From positions 1-21,992 of the forward strand of contig JAGPFT010000004.1 in the NCBI GenBank assembly GCA_018056405.1: 21,992 nt of DNA. Reading direction: 5' to 3'. Source of the stretch: Anaerolineae bacterium (lineage in GTDB: Bacteria; Chloroflexota; Anaerolineae; Aggregatilineales; Aggregatilineaceae). Positions 1 through 9,360 of the stretch are shown piece after piece (position 1 is the first letter of the stretch; every line of letters starts with the position of its first letter). A program made the position numbers and the translations under genes. The notes under the pieces were generated by a model. The model ran no database searches and was not told where the DNA came from. It saw only the letters and a program-made list of their open reading frames with translations.

Positions 1-96
1 CCAGATACTTACTCCCCCTCTCCGTATATGGAGAGGGGGCCGGGGGGTGAGGTCTGCAACCGATCTCTGCACCTGCCCCCAAATCCGAATGCACCC
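1..96. repeat. Left copy of a 96-bp long-range inverted repeat
   Basis: Positions 1-96 are the exact reverse complement of 15939-16034, base for base as far as I can read. The repeat may extend leftwards beyond the window. It contains a hairpin of the CCCCTCTCC/GGAGAGGGG type (arms at about 14-23 and 30-39) followed by GGGGGTGAGG. This motif family recurs at 3447-3540, 16041-16064 and 16273-16365. The rest of the interval up to the nuoN stop at 136 holds nothing else I can recognise. Confidence 0.9.
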
Positions 97-135
97 CCTT
101 GCGGATCGCCCTCACTACCTCAGCACCGAACCGCG

Positions 136-1659
136 CTACAGCAGCACATACAGCGCGTGCGCGGCATCCGTCGCCCAGTCGAGCAGCGGCGAGACCAGGA
201 TCGTGCCAAAGAGCAGCACGCCCGCCGCCGAAATCGCCAACGCCCACTTGAAGGGCAGTTCCACCGGCACCGGCTCGTCGGACGGGCTTTCTTCCATGTA
301 CATGACCCTGACGATGATCAGGTAGTAGTACAGGCCGACGATCACGTTGACCACGCCGACCAACGCCAGCCAGACCAGCCCGGCGTCCACCGCCGCGCGG
401 AAGAGCAGGAACTTGCCGACGAAGCCCGCCGCCGGGGGAATACCCGCCAGGCTGAGCAGAGCCAGGGTCATGGCCAGCCCCAGCCAGGGGCTGCGCCGGC
501 TGAAACCGGCCAGGTCGCGAATCTGCTCGCTGCCGGTCGCCTGGGTGAAGAGGATGACTACCGCGAAGGCCAGCATATTGGAGAGCACGTACATGAACAT
601 GTAGAAGGCCACCGCCGCCGCGCCGTCGCCGCTCTTGTCGGTAGAAATGGCCGCCACACCCATCAGCACGTAGCCGGCATGGGCGATGGTTGAGTAGGCC
701 AGCAGGCGCTTGATGTTGGTCTGTACCAGGGCCAGCAGGTTGCCCAGCGTCATCGAGACGACCGACAGCACCACCGCAAGCTGCACCCACAAGGCGCTGT
801 AATCGGCAACCGACTCGGCAGCGCCGAGCAGCTCGGCGGGCGGGAAGACCGCCAGCAAGAAGCGCAGCAGCAGCCCCATGCTGGCCGCTTTGCTGGCCGT
901 GCTCAGCACAGCGGTGATCGAGGTGGGCGCACCCTCATAGACATCCGGCGTCCAGAAGTGGAACGGCACGGCGCTGATCTTGAAGGCAAAGCCGACCATG
1001 ACCAGGGCCAGGGCGACGATCACCGGCGGCTCGTTGAGACCGTTGGTGGCCACCAGGCGGCCCAGCTCGTAGAGGTTCGTCTTGCCGGTCAGCCCATAGA
1101 CCAGCGACAGGCCATAGAGCGTCATCGCCGAAGCGAACGCGCCGAAGAGGAAGTACTTGAGGCCCGCCTCGGTGCTGGCATCATCGTCGCGCAGGTAGCC
1201 GGCCAGCACGTACAAGGTGATCGAGAGCGTCTCCAGCGCCAGGAAGACCATGATCAGGTCGGCAGCGGCGCAGGCCAGGCTGGCCCCGATGATCGAGGCG
1301 ATCAGGATGGCGTAGAAATCGCCGCGCGCGCGCAGCTTGGGAATGCCCATCGTGATCAGCGCGCCAATGCCGCCCGCCAACAGGACCATCACCCGGAAAA
1401 TCTGGGCCATGTCATCGTGGCGCACCATCCCGCCGAGCACAAGCTGGTCGCTCAGTTCCCCGCTCTGCGGAGGGATACCCACCAGGAAGACAATTGCGGC
1501 GATCCCCAGCAGGCCGAAGCCGGCCACGTAGCCAATGTCCTGGCGCTGCGCCCGCCGCCAGAGCAGGTCGAGGGCCAGCACAAGCACGGCCAGCACCACC
1601 ATCAGGATTTCGGGTAGGATAGCAATGACGCTCGCCTGGGCGTCCGTCGAGAAGTCCAA
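136..1659 (-). CDS. nuoN: NADH-quinone oxidoreductase subunit N (NuoN, ND2-like pump)
   Basis: Antiporter-like membrane subunit of complex I, one of the proton-translocating modules of the membrane arm. About 507 residues with many hydrophobic helices, close to the usual family length. Landmarks seen: Glu143 in FLALETLSITLY, Lys227 in FKISAVPFHFWTPDVYEG, Lys257 in STASK, and Lys416 in GFVGKFLLF. These match the TM5 Glu, TM7 Lys, TM8 Lys and TM12 Lys of NuoN. I chose the TTG start at 1659 because GGGAGG (1665-1670) lies 5 nt upstream. An in-frame TTG at 1683 would add eight residues but has no better ribosome site. The nuoM(b) stop (1661-1663) sits inside this SD-to-start interval, so translation is probably coupled. 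It is the last gene of the nuo cluster. Confidence 0.95.
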   Translation of the reverse strand: MDFSTDAQASVIAILPEILMVVLAVLVLALDLLWRRAQRQDIGYVAGFGLLGIAAIVFLVGIPPQSGELSDQLVLGGMVRHDDMAQIFRVMVLLAGGIGALITMGIPKLRARGDFYAILIASIIGASLACAAADLIMVFLALETLSITLYVLAGYLRDDDASTEAGLKYFLFGAFASAMTLYGLSLVYGLTGKTNLYELGRLVATNGLNEPPVIVALALVMVGFAFKISAVPFHFWTPDVYEGAPTSITAVLSTASKAASMGLLLRFLLAVFPPAELLGAAESVADYSALWVQLAVVLSVVSMTLGNLLALVQTNIKRLLAYSTIAHAGYVLMGVAAISTDKSGDGAAAVAFYMFMYVLSNMLAFAVVILFTQATGSEQIRDLAGFSRRSPWLGLAMTLALLSLAGIPPAAGFVGKFLLFRAAVDAGLVWLALVGVVNVIVGLYYYLIIVRVMYMEESPSDEPVPVELPFKWALAISAAGVLLFGTILVSPLLDWATDAAHALYVLL

Positions 1660-1660
1660 G

Positions 1661-3265
1661 TCAGCCTCCCAGCATCGAAACAATCGGCCTGACGCCGGAC
1701 TCGATCATCGGCGCCATCAAGCGCGGATAGACGCCGAGCAAGACCAGCCAGAAGACGAGGATGACCAGCGCGATCTTGTCGTAGACGGTGATCGCCGAAA
1801 CGTGCGGGAAACGCTCGGCGTTGAACTCGCCGAAGAAGACCTGTCCCACGACGCGCAGCACGTAGGCCGCTGTGACGATGATACCCAGCGCCGCGATCAC
1901 CGCGATCAGCCCGTAGTAGTTGAACGAACCCGTCAGCCAGTTCGGATCCGGCTCGAAAGCCGGCCCATCCCACAGCCCGACGAAGATCGGGAACTCGGCC
2001 ACGAACCCGCTCAGGCCGGGCATGCCCATACTGACGAAGCCGCCGATGATGAAGGCCACTGCCACCCAGGGCATTTTCTGGACGAACCCGCCCAGGCTGG
2101 GGATGTCGCGCGTGTGGGCGCGGTCGTAGACCATGCCCACGCAAGCGAAGAAGAGGGCCGTCATGACGCCGTGCGAGAACATTTGCAGGCCGGCGCCGGT
2201 CATGCCGGTGAGGTTCATGGTGGCGAAGCCCATGCTCACCAGCCCCATGTGGCTGACCGACGAGAAGCCGATGACATACTTGAAATCGCGCTGGCGCATG
2301 GCGATCAGCGCGCCATAGACCACGTTGATCAGCGTCAGGAAGACGATCCAGGGCAGATGCACGCGCGCGCCTTCGGGCATCAACTGCACGCCGACGCGCA
2401 GCGCCGCGAACGCGCCCAGCTTCATCAGCACGCCCGCATGGATCATCGAGACGGCGGTCGGCGCGGCTACATGGCCATCCGGCGACCAGTTGTGGAACGG
2501 CCACACGCCGGCCAGCACGCCAAAGCCCAGGAAGACCACCGGGAACCACAGCTTGGCCGTCGTCGCCGCCGACCACGCCGCCGAGAACGGCGTGTCGAAG
2601 ACGCCGGCCTTCGTCGCCGCGTGCAGGTCCACGAAGTCGAAGCTGTAGACGCCGGTCGCCTCGCCCGCCTTGAAGTAGAGTACCAGCAGCCCGACCAGCG
2701 CAAACACCGAGCCGACCAGGATATAGAGCGTCAGCTTCATGGCAGCGTACTTGCGCGTCCGTTCCCAGCCCCAGATGACGATCAGGAAGTACATGGGGAA
2801 GATGGCCAGCTCGTAGAAGAAGAACAGCACGAACAGGTCAACGGCCATGAACACGCCGAAGACACCGGCCACCAGCAGCAGGAAGAAGGCCATGAATTCG
2901 CGCGGACGGTCTTCGATGCCCCACGAGATGAGCACGCCAGTGAAGCCAGCCAGCGCCGCCAGCAACACCATCGGCGCGCTGATCCCGTCCACGCCCAGGT
3001 GCCACGAAATGCCCACCGACTCGACCCACTTGACGTGATCCTCGAAGGCGAAGTACGTCCCGCCGTCGCCGTTGACCGCGTTGGCGTCGTCCACGCTGTA
3101 ACCGAAGAAGACAAAGAGCGCCAGCAGCAGGGCAATGCCGGTGGTCACGGCGGCGACGATCCGCGCCTGCTCTTTGGCTTCCTTCTTGAGCAGCAGGATG
3201 ACCACCGCGCCGATCACCGGCGTCAGGAGGATGCCCGTCAACACACCGCTAAACGTAATGACCAT
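1661..3265 (-). CDS. nuoM: NADH-quinone oxidoreductase subunit M, second copy (NuoM-b, atypical)
   Basis: ND4-like antiporter subunit of complex I, 534 residues. AGGAGG lies just upstream of the ATG at 3265. Seen: TM5 Glu152 in FFFYELAIFPMYFLI, TM8 Lys282 in GVLMKLGAF, DFKYVIGFSSVSHMG, and TM12 Glu424 in GFVAEF. These match E. coli NuoM Glu144, Lys265 and Glu407. The TM7 segment reads FGVLAGVWPFHNWSPDGH. E. coli has FAVKMPVVPLHGWLPDAH there, so the normally conserved lysine (Lys234) is replaced by Leu251. The other NuoM in this cluster keeps it. The gene is separated from its paralogue by a nucleotidyltransferase gene and a 386-bp repeat region, and is followed at once by nuoN. The family call is secure. 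Whether it pumps protons in the usual way is open. Confidence 0.95.
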   Translation of the reverse strand: MVITFSGVLTGILLTPVIGAVVILLLKKEAKEQARIVAAVTTGIALLLALFVFFGYSVDDANAVNGDGGTYFAFEDHVKWVESVGISWHLGVDGISAPMVLLAALAGFTGVLISWGIEDRPREFMAFFLLLVAGVFGVFMAVDLFVLFFFYELAIFPMYFLIVIWGWERTRKYAAMKLTLYILVGSVFALVGLLVLYFKAGEATGVYSFDFVDLHAATKAGVFDTPFSAAWSAATTAKLWFPVVFLGFGVLAGVWPFHNWSPDGHVAAPTAVSMIHAGVLMKLGAFAALRVGVQLMPEGARVHLPWIVFLTLINVVYGALIAMRQRDFKYVIGFSSVSHMGLVSMGFATMNLTGMTGAGLQMFSHGVMTALFFACVGMVYDRAHTRDIPSLGGFVQKMPWVAVAFIIGGFVSMGMPGLSGFVAEFPIFVGLWDGPAFEPDPNWLTGSFNYYGLIAVIAALGIIVTAAYVLRVVGQVFFGEFNAERFPHVSAITVYDKIALVILVFWLVLLGVYPRLMAPMIESGVRPIVSMLGG

Positions 3266-3651
3266 GCATAAGCCTCCTATGCGTGCAGGAGAGTCTAGGT
3301 GTCCGCGTCCACGTCAGGTGGCGAACCAGTTCCGTAGGGGCGCTGCTCTGCTGCGCCCTCGTAGGGGTCATTGATGCAGATTGACGAATTAGCGCGGATA
3401 CCCCGCTCGGCCTGTAGGGGCGGGTTTACAAACCTGCCCCTACGGGCCTCACCCCCGCTCGGCCCACTGGCGCGGGCTTCGCCACCCCCTCTCCACGTTG
3501 GAGAGGGGGCAAGCCGAGCGCAGCGAGGCTGGGGGTGAGGTGTACCAGGGCGCAGCAGAGCAGCGCCCCTACGTGCCACGCCTGGTATCCGCGTTGATGT
3601 GCTAATCCGCATCAATATGCCCCTACACACATTCCACACCGTCAATCTGTG
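3266..3651. repeat. Composite palindromic repeat region inside the nuo cluster
   Basis: This 386-bp stretch has no credible gene. The only open frame (minus, 3295-3645) is made of repeat sequence. It contains: an exact 26-bp inverted repeat (3334-3359 with 3547-3572); a hairpin at 3414-3443 (GTAGGGGCGGGTTT paired with a near-complement); a 94-bp palindromic unit at 3447-3540 bounded by CCTCACCCCC/GGGGGTGAGG with a CCCCCTCTCCA/TGGAGAGGGGG core; and partial similarity between 3368-3402 and the reverse complement of 3584-3617. The 94-bp unit recurs at 16273-16365. The layout suggests nested insertion of non-coding, MITE-like elements. Confidence 0.75.
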
Positions 3652-3996
3652 TCAAGCAGATACGCCAGATCGCGCGACATAGATCGTCTTGGCCGAACGC
3701 AAGATCGCCCGGCGGCGAAGATAATTCCGGCTTTCCTCAATCGTGCGCCGGTTGATCAGGTCTACCTGGCGTCCGAAAAGCGCCTCAGCTTCCTCTTGCA
3801 TGGCGATCAGATCGTCCAGTGACCGCTCACTCCCTGGCGCGAACGTCACCAGCACATCAACGTCGCTGTCCGGGCCGAAGTCATCACGCAGCACCGAGCC
3901 AAACAGGGCAAGCTCGTCAATCTGCCAGCGGCGGCAGAAACGCTCCAGCGCCTCTGTTGGCAATGCGATGCGCACTTCGTCCCCGGTCATCGCCAT
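3652..3996 (-). CDS. Minimal nucleotidyltransferase (MNT/MntA-like)
   Basis: A 114-residue protein of the DNA-polymerase-beta nucleotidyltransferase superfamily, minimal (MNT) type. The signature is clear: LALFGSVLRDDFGPDSDVDVLV at about residues 29-50 (split here as GSVLRDDF and DSDVDVLV), with metal-binding Asp45 and Asp47 and a probable third Asp79 in RQVDLI. MNT proteins often pair with a HepT/HEPN protein, and some are antitoxins that AMPylate HepT. No HEPN partner is visible on either side: repeats lie downstream and nuoM(a) upstream. Its ATG follows the nuoM(a) stop (4000-4002) by 3 nt, so it is probably co-transcribed. ATG at 3990 is an alternative start. It has no obvious link to complex I and looks like an accessory insertion. 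Confidence 0.85.
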   Translation of the reverse strand: MAMTGDEVRIALPTEALERFCRRWQIDELALFGSVLRDDFGPDSDVDVLVTFAPGSERSLDDLIAMQEEAEALFGRQVDLINRRTIEESRNYLRRRAILRSAKTIYVARSGVSA

Positions 3997-3999
3997 CCC

Positions 4000-5718
4000 T
4001 TACCCGCTCAGGAAGCGGAGCACACCCTCGTTGATCACCTGCAAGACCCAGTTCGGATACAGCCCGGTGATCAGCATCAGCGCCATCAGCGGGGCCAGCG
4101 CGATCAGCTCGCGCCGCTCGATCTCCAGCGAATGCTGCGTGCGATGGTACTCGGCCCATTCCTCGTTCAGCGGGCCGTGCAACAGCTTCTGAATCCCCTT
4201 CAGGATGTAGATGCCGGTCACCAGCAAGCCGGCCATGCTCAGCAGCACGTAGACCGGGTACGCCTTGAACGACCCCGACACGACCAGGAACTCGCCCACA
4301 AAGCCGTTCAGCCCCGGCAGGCCCAGCGAAGCCATGCTCACGAAGATGAGCGCCGCCCCATAGACGGGCACCAGCGGCCATAGCCCGCCGAAGCGGCGCA
4401 GGTCGCGCGTGTGCGCCTTGTGGTAGATCGCCCCGGCCAGCAAAAACATGCCCGCGCTGCTCAACCCGTGATTGAACATCTGCAACACCGCGCCGTTGAG
4501 CGCCACCCGCGCATCCTGCCGGTCGGACTCGCGCAGTTCCGCCGGATAGACCTTCTCCACCGCGTCGGTGAGTTGGGCGGAGGTCATCTTGTCGTAGCCG
4601 TCAATGTCGGCCACGCCTGCCAGCAGCGCGACCTGGTTGTTGTCCTCGGCCCACATCGTGCCGTACATCAGCGCGGCCACGGCCAGCCCCAGCACGACGA
4701 AGCCCATGTGATTCACGGACGAGTAGGCCACCAGCCGCTTGAAGTCGTTCTGCCCCCAGGCACCCAGCGCCCCCAGGACAATGCCCGCCATCGCCAGAAA
4801 GCCGAGAATGTCCACCAGGTTGTAGCTCAGGCCGAACAACTGCCGCTCGATGATCCATTCTTTGGGGAAGAGCGGGATGTCCAGCCGCAGGAAGCCATAC
4901 GCACCGAGCTTGAGCAGCACGCCCGCCAGCAACATCGAGCCGCCAGTCGGCGCTTCGGTGTGGGCGTCCGGCAGCCAGGTGTGGAACGGCCAGGCTGGAA
5001 TCTTGATCAGGAAGGCGATGGTGAAGCCGAGCAGGGCGTAATACTTGACGATGCTCACGTCCACGCCCAGAATCTCGCCGCCGCGCATCAGGTAGCGCGG
5101 CCATTCCTGCAGCATCACCGGGATGTCGAAGCTGCCCACCGTCAGGCCGACAAGCTGCGTCGCCAGCAGCAGGCCCAGCGAGCCGGCCATCGTGTACAGG
5201 AAGAACTTGTTGGCCGCGTAGCGCCGGTTCTCGCCGCCCCACAGGTAGATCAGGAAGTACATCGGCACCAGCCCGATCTCCCAAAAGACGAAGAAGATCA
5301 TCATGTCCAGCGCCACAAAGACGCCGAGCAGCCCCGTCTCCAGGAAGAGAAAGAGGGCCATGTGCGCCTGCACGCGGTCTTCGATCTCGAACGAGATCAG
5401 GATGGCCAGCGGGACAAGCAGGCCAGTCAGCAGGACCATGGTGGCGCTCAGCCCGTCCACGCCCACATGCCACGACGCATTCAGTTGCGGGAACCACTCC
5501 GCCTGCGCTTCAAAGGACCACTGGCCAGCGCCGGGCGGGTCCGCCCGCACGCTGTAGAAGACGCCAATGGCCATGACCATCACCACCAGGCTGATGATCA
5601 GCGCCATCCAGCGCGCCAGGCGCTCGCGCCCCCGCGGGAGGATGAAGACCACCGCCGCGCCGACAACCGGCAGCAGAGTCATCGTGGTCAGAAAGTCGAG
5701 GGGCAGAACATCATTCAT
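4000..5718 (-). CDS. nuoM: NADH-quinone oxidoreductase subunit M, first copy (NuoM-a)
   Basis: ND4-like antiporter subunit of complex I, 572 residues from the ATG at 5718. An upstream in-frame start at 5766 would add 16 polar residues; AGGAG at 5731-5735 favours 5718, although the spacing is long. All canonical charges are present: Glu147 (FFVFWEIGLVPMYFLI), Lys239 (FLIKIPAWPFHTWLPDAH), Lys270 (GVLLKLGAYGFLR) and Glu476 (NGFVGEF). It is longer than usual because of a polar insertion of roughly 55 residues (about 351-408, rich in D, E, A) between the SSVNHMGFVVLGLA helix and the LQMFNHGLS helix, where E. coli NuoM has only a short loop. It follows nuoL by 187 bp and precedes the nucleotidyltransferase. 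Confidence 0.95.
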   Translation of the reverse strand: MNDVLPLDFLTTMTLLPVVGAAVVFILPRGRERLARWMALIISLVVMVMAIGVFYSVRADPPGAGQWSFEAQAEWFPQLNASWHVGVDGLSATMVLLTGLLVPLAILISFEIEDRVQAHMALFLFLETGLLGVFVALDMMIFFVFWEIGLVPMYFLIYLWGGENRRYAANKFFLYTMAGSLGLLLATQLVGLTVGSFDIPVMLQEWPRYLMRGGEILGVDVSIVKYYALLGFTIAFLIKIPAWPFHTWLPDAHTEAPTGGSMLLAGVLLKLGAYGFLRLDIPLFPKEWIIERQLFGLSYNLVDILGFLAMAGIVLGALGAWGQNDFKRLVAYSSVNHMGFVVLGLAVAALMYGTMWAEDNNQVALLAGVADIDGYDKMTSAQLTDAVEKVYPAELRESDRQDARVALNGAVLQMFNHGLSSAGMFLLAGAIYHKAHTRDLRRFGGLWPLVPVYGAALIFVSMASLGLPGLNGFVGEFLVVSGSFKAYPVYVLLSMAGLLVTGIYILKGIQKLLHGPLNEEWAEYHRTQHSLEIERRELIALAPLMALMLITGLYPNWVLQVINEGVLRFLSG

Positions 5719-5905
5719 CTGCGTGTGTTTCTCCTTCTCACCGGAGTGCCACTCGGGCCTTGTCACATCCCACGGTGTCGCCCTTCAAAGGCAAGCAAAC
5801 CCAGGGGCGCGGCAGCGCCGAGTAGGGGTGAGGTGAAATTGAGGCTATTCCCAAGCCCAATACTCCCTCTGCTGTCGCTCCCTGAACGCGCCCCTGGCAG
5901 CAAGA
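5719..5905. other. nuoL-nuoM(a) intergenic segment with small inverted repeat
   Basis: Between the nuoL stop and the chosen nuoM(a) start. An exact 11-bp inverted repeat CCAGGGGCGCG (5801-5811) / CGCGCCCCTGG (5887-5897) encloses a fragment, GGGGTGAGGTGAAATTGAGG, that resembles the edge of the window's larger GGGGGTGAGG repeats. It is probably a decayed copy of such an element. No gene is visible. Confidence 0.5.
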
Positions 5906-8167
<2,262 letters not shown>

Positions 8168-8191
8168 AAGCCTTCCTGCCTGTGGGTTGCC

Positions 8192-8431
8192 AGTGATCAG
8201 TTCTCAGTGATCGGAGGCCGTTTGAGAACTCGTGCGCCTGCCTTTCCCCCCATCCCCGGCCCTTCCCCCACGAGGGGGGAAGGGAGAAAAGCGTACCCGC
8301 TAAGCCCCTCCCTCCTTGTGGGGGAGGGGTTTGGGGTGGGGGGAAACACCTTCTCTAATGGTCTCTCAGCATAGGCCACTGCGGGCCGGAGTGTCGGTGT
8401 GCTGATACCTGATGACTGAAAACTGATCACC
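8192..8431. repeat. MITE-like 240-bp element between nuoL and nuoK
   Basis: Imperfect terminal inverted repeats of 21 bp (18 matches): AGTGATCAGTTCTCAGTGATC at 8192-8212 and, inverted, GATGACTGAAAACTGATCACC at 8411-8431. The interior carries two strong hairpins: CCTTCCCCC/GGGGGAAGG (8261-8283) and CCCCTCCC/GGGAGGGG (8305-8329). No open frame is credible. It fills nearly the whole gap between the nuoK stop (8441) and the nuoL start (8167), whereas other gene junctions here are mostly tight. It reads as a non-coding insertion, or a folded RNA spacer in the operon transcript. Confidence 0.65.
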
Positions 8432-8440
8432 GAAAACTCA

Positions 8441-8749
8441 TCACCACTTGAGCATATTCACGTCTTCGGCAATGACCGACTGGCGCTTGCGATAGATGCT
8501 GATGATCAGCGCCAGGCCAACGGCCACCTCTGCCGCCGCCACCACGAATACGAACGCGACGAACGCCTGCCCGCTGAGGTCTGCCGGCGTGTTGTAGCGC
8601 CAGAAAGCGACCAGGTTGATATTGACCGCGTTCAACATCAGCTCAATGCTCATCAGGATGGCGATGGCGTTGCGCCGCGACAGCACGCCGAACAGGCCCG
8701 TGCTGAATAGCGCCGCCGCCACCACCAGGTACATCCACAATGGCACCAT
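8441..8749 (-). CDS. nuoK: NADH-quinone oxidoreductase subunit K (NuoK)
   Basis: Small three-helix membrane subunit of complex I (ND4L), 102 residues, the usual length. The two buried glutamates of the proton path are present: Glu36 in MSIELMLNAVNINLVAF and Glu74 in VVAAAEVAVGLALI, matching E. coli Glu36 and Glu72. Start is the ATG at 8749 preceded by GAGGG. It follows nuoJ by 35 bp, and is separated from nuoL by the repeat element at 8192-8431. Confidence 0.96.
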   Translation of the reverse strand: MVPLWMYLVVAAALFSTGLFGVLSRRNAIAILMSIELMLNAVNINLVAFWRYNTPADLSGQAFVAFVFVVAAAEVAVGLALIISIYRKRQSVIAEDVNMLKW

Positions 8750-8784
8750 ACTCGTCCCTCACCCCGGTCGTACCGCGCGACCGG

Positions 8785-9351
8785 CTAATCCTCGCCGTCC
8801 TCGTCCGCCTTCGTCTTGCCGGGGCTGACCAGCAGCACCGCCCCGATCAACGCCGCCATCAGCAGCACCGATGCTACCTCAAAGGGCAGCATGTATTTGT
8901 CCGGGTCCACCAGGTCTTTGCCCAGATTCACAACGCTGTCCGCTGGCACGTCCGCCGGATTCTCCTCGGTGAAGTCAGCGCTCCAGTCGTCCACGCCCAG
9001 GTCGTCCATGATCGGCGAGACGACCGACACCAGCAACACAAAGAAGAAGGCGGCCAGGACCAGGTTGAGCACCCATTGCCGGTTGAAGATCGCCGGAACC
9101 TGGGTGACGCTCGGCGTGAGCATAATTGCCAGGATGATCAGGATGGCGATGGCCCCGATGTAGATCACCACCTGCGCGCCCGCCAGGAACGGCGCGGACA
9201 GCAGCACGAACAGCCCGGCCACGCCCAGCAATGCCACCATCAGGTACAGACCGGCGTGAAACAGGTTGCGCGCCGAGACGACCAGCAGACCGCCGCCCAG
9301 CGTGATCGCGCTCATAATCAGGAATACAATAGACTCCGCTGTCAGTTCCAC
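8785..9351 (-). CDS. nuoJ: NADH-quinone oxidoreductase subunit J (NuoJ)
   Basis: ND6-like membrane subunit of complex I, 188 residues. The family core QVVIYIGAIAILIILAIML (about 60-78) is clear and contains the TM3 segment that moves between alpha and pi-bulge forms during turnover in studied enzymes. A polar loop with many D and E residues (about 114-152) precedes the last helix (FEVASVLLMAALIGAVLLV), and the tail is acidic. Start is GTG at 9351. AGGAGG (9357-9362) overlaps the nuoH stop codon and lies 5 nt upstream, so translation is probably coupled to nuoH. Confidence 0.95.
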   Translation of the reverse strand: MELTAESIVFLIMSAITLGGGLLVVSARNLFHAGLYLMVALLGVAGLFVLLSAPFLAGAQVVIYIGAIAILIILAIMLTPSVTQVPAIFNRQWVLNLVLAAFFFVLLVSVVSPIMDDLGVDDWSADFTEENPADVPADSVVNLGKDLVDPDKYMLPFEVASVLLMAALIGAVLLVSPGKTKADEDGED

Positions 9352-9360
9352 ACGCCCCTC

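Noticed and set aside
1660..1683. Earlier TTG start for nuoN at 1683
   Set aside because: It adds eight residues that overlap nuoM(b), while the TTG at 1659 has GGGAGG at ideal distance.
1535..3271. Long plus-strand open frame opposite nuoM(b) and the start of nuoN
   Set aside because: Its product is rich in H, Q, R, D and E with no domain, the usual appearance of an antisense frame in GC-rich DNA. The minus strand has clear complex I genes.
3295..3645. Minus-strand open frame of 116 codons between nuoM(b) and the nucleotidyltransferase
   Set aside because: It is made wholly of palindromic repeat sequence, with RGAALLRPG-type translations of the repeat, and has no family signal.
4000..5718. 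NuoM-a as an Mrp antiporter or hydrogenase subunit
   Set aside because: The sequence motifs and position between nuoL and nuoN fit complex I. No mrp, hyc or hyf partner genes are present.
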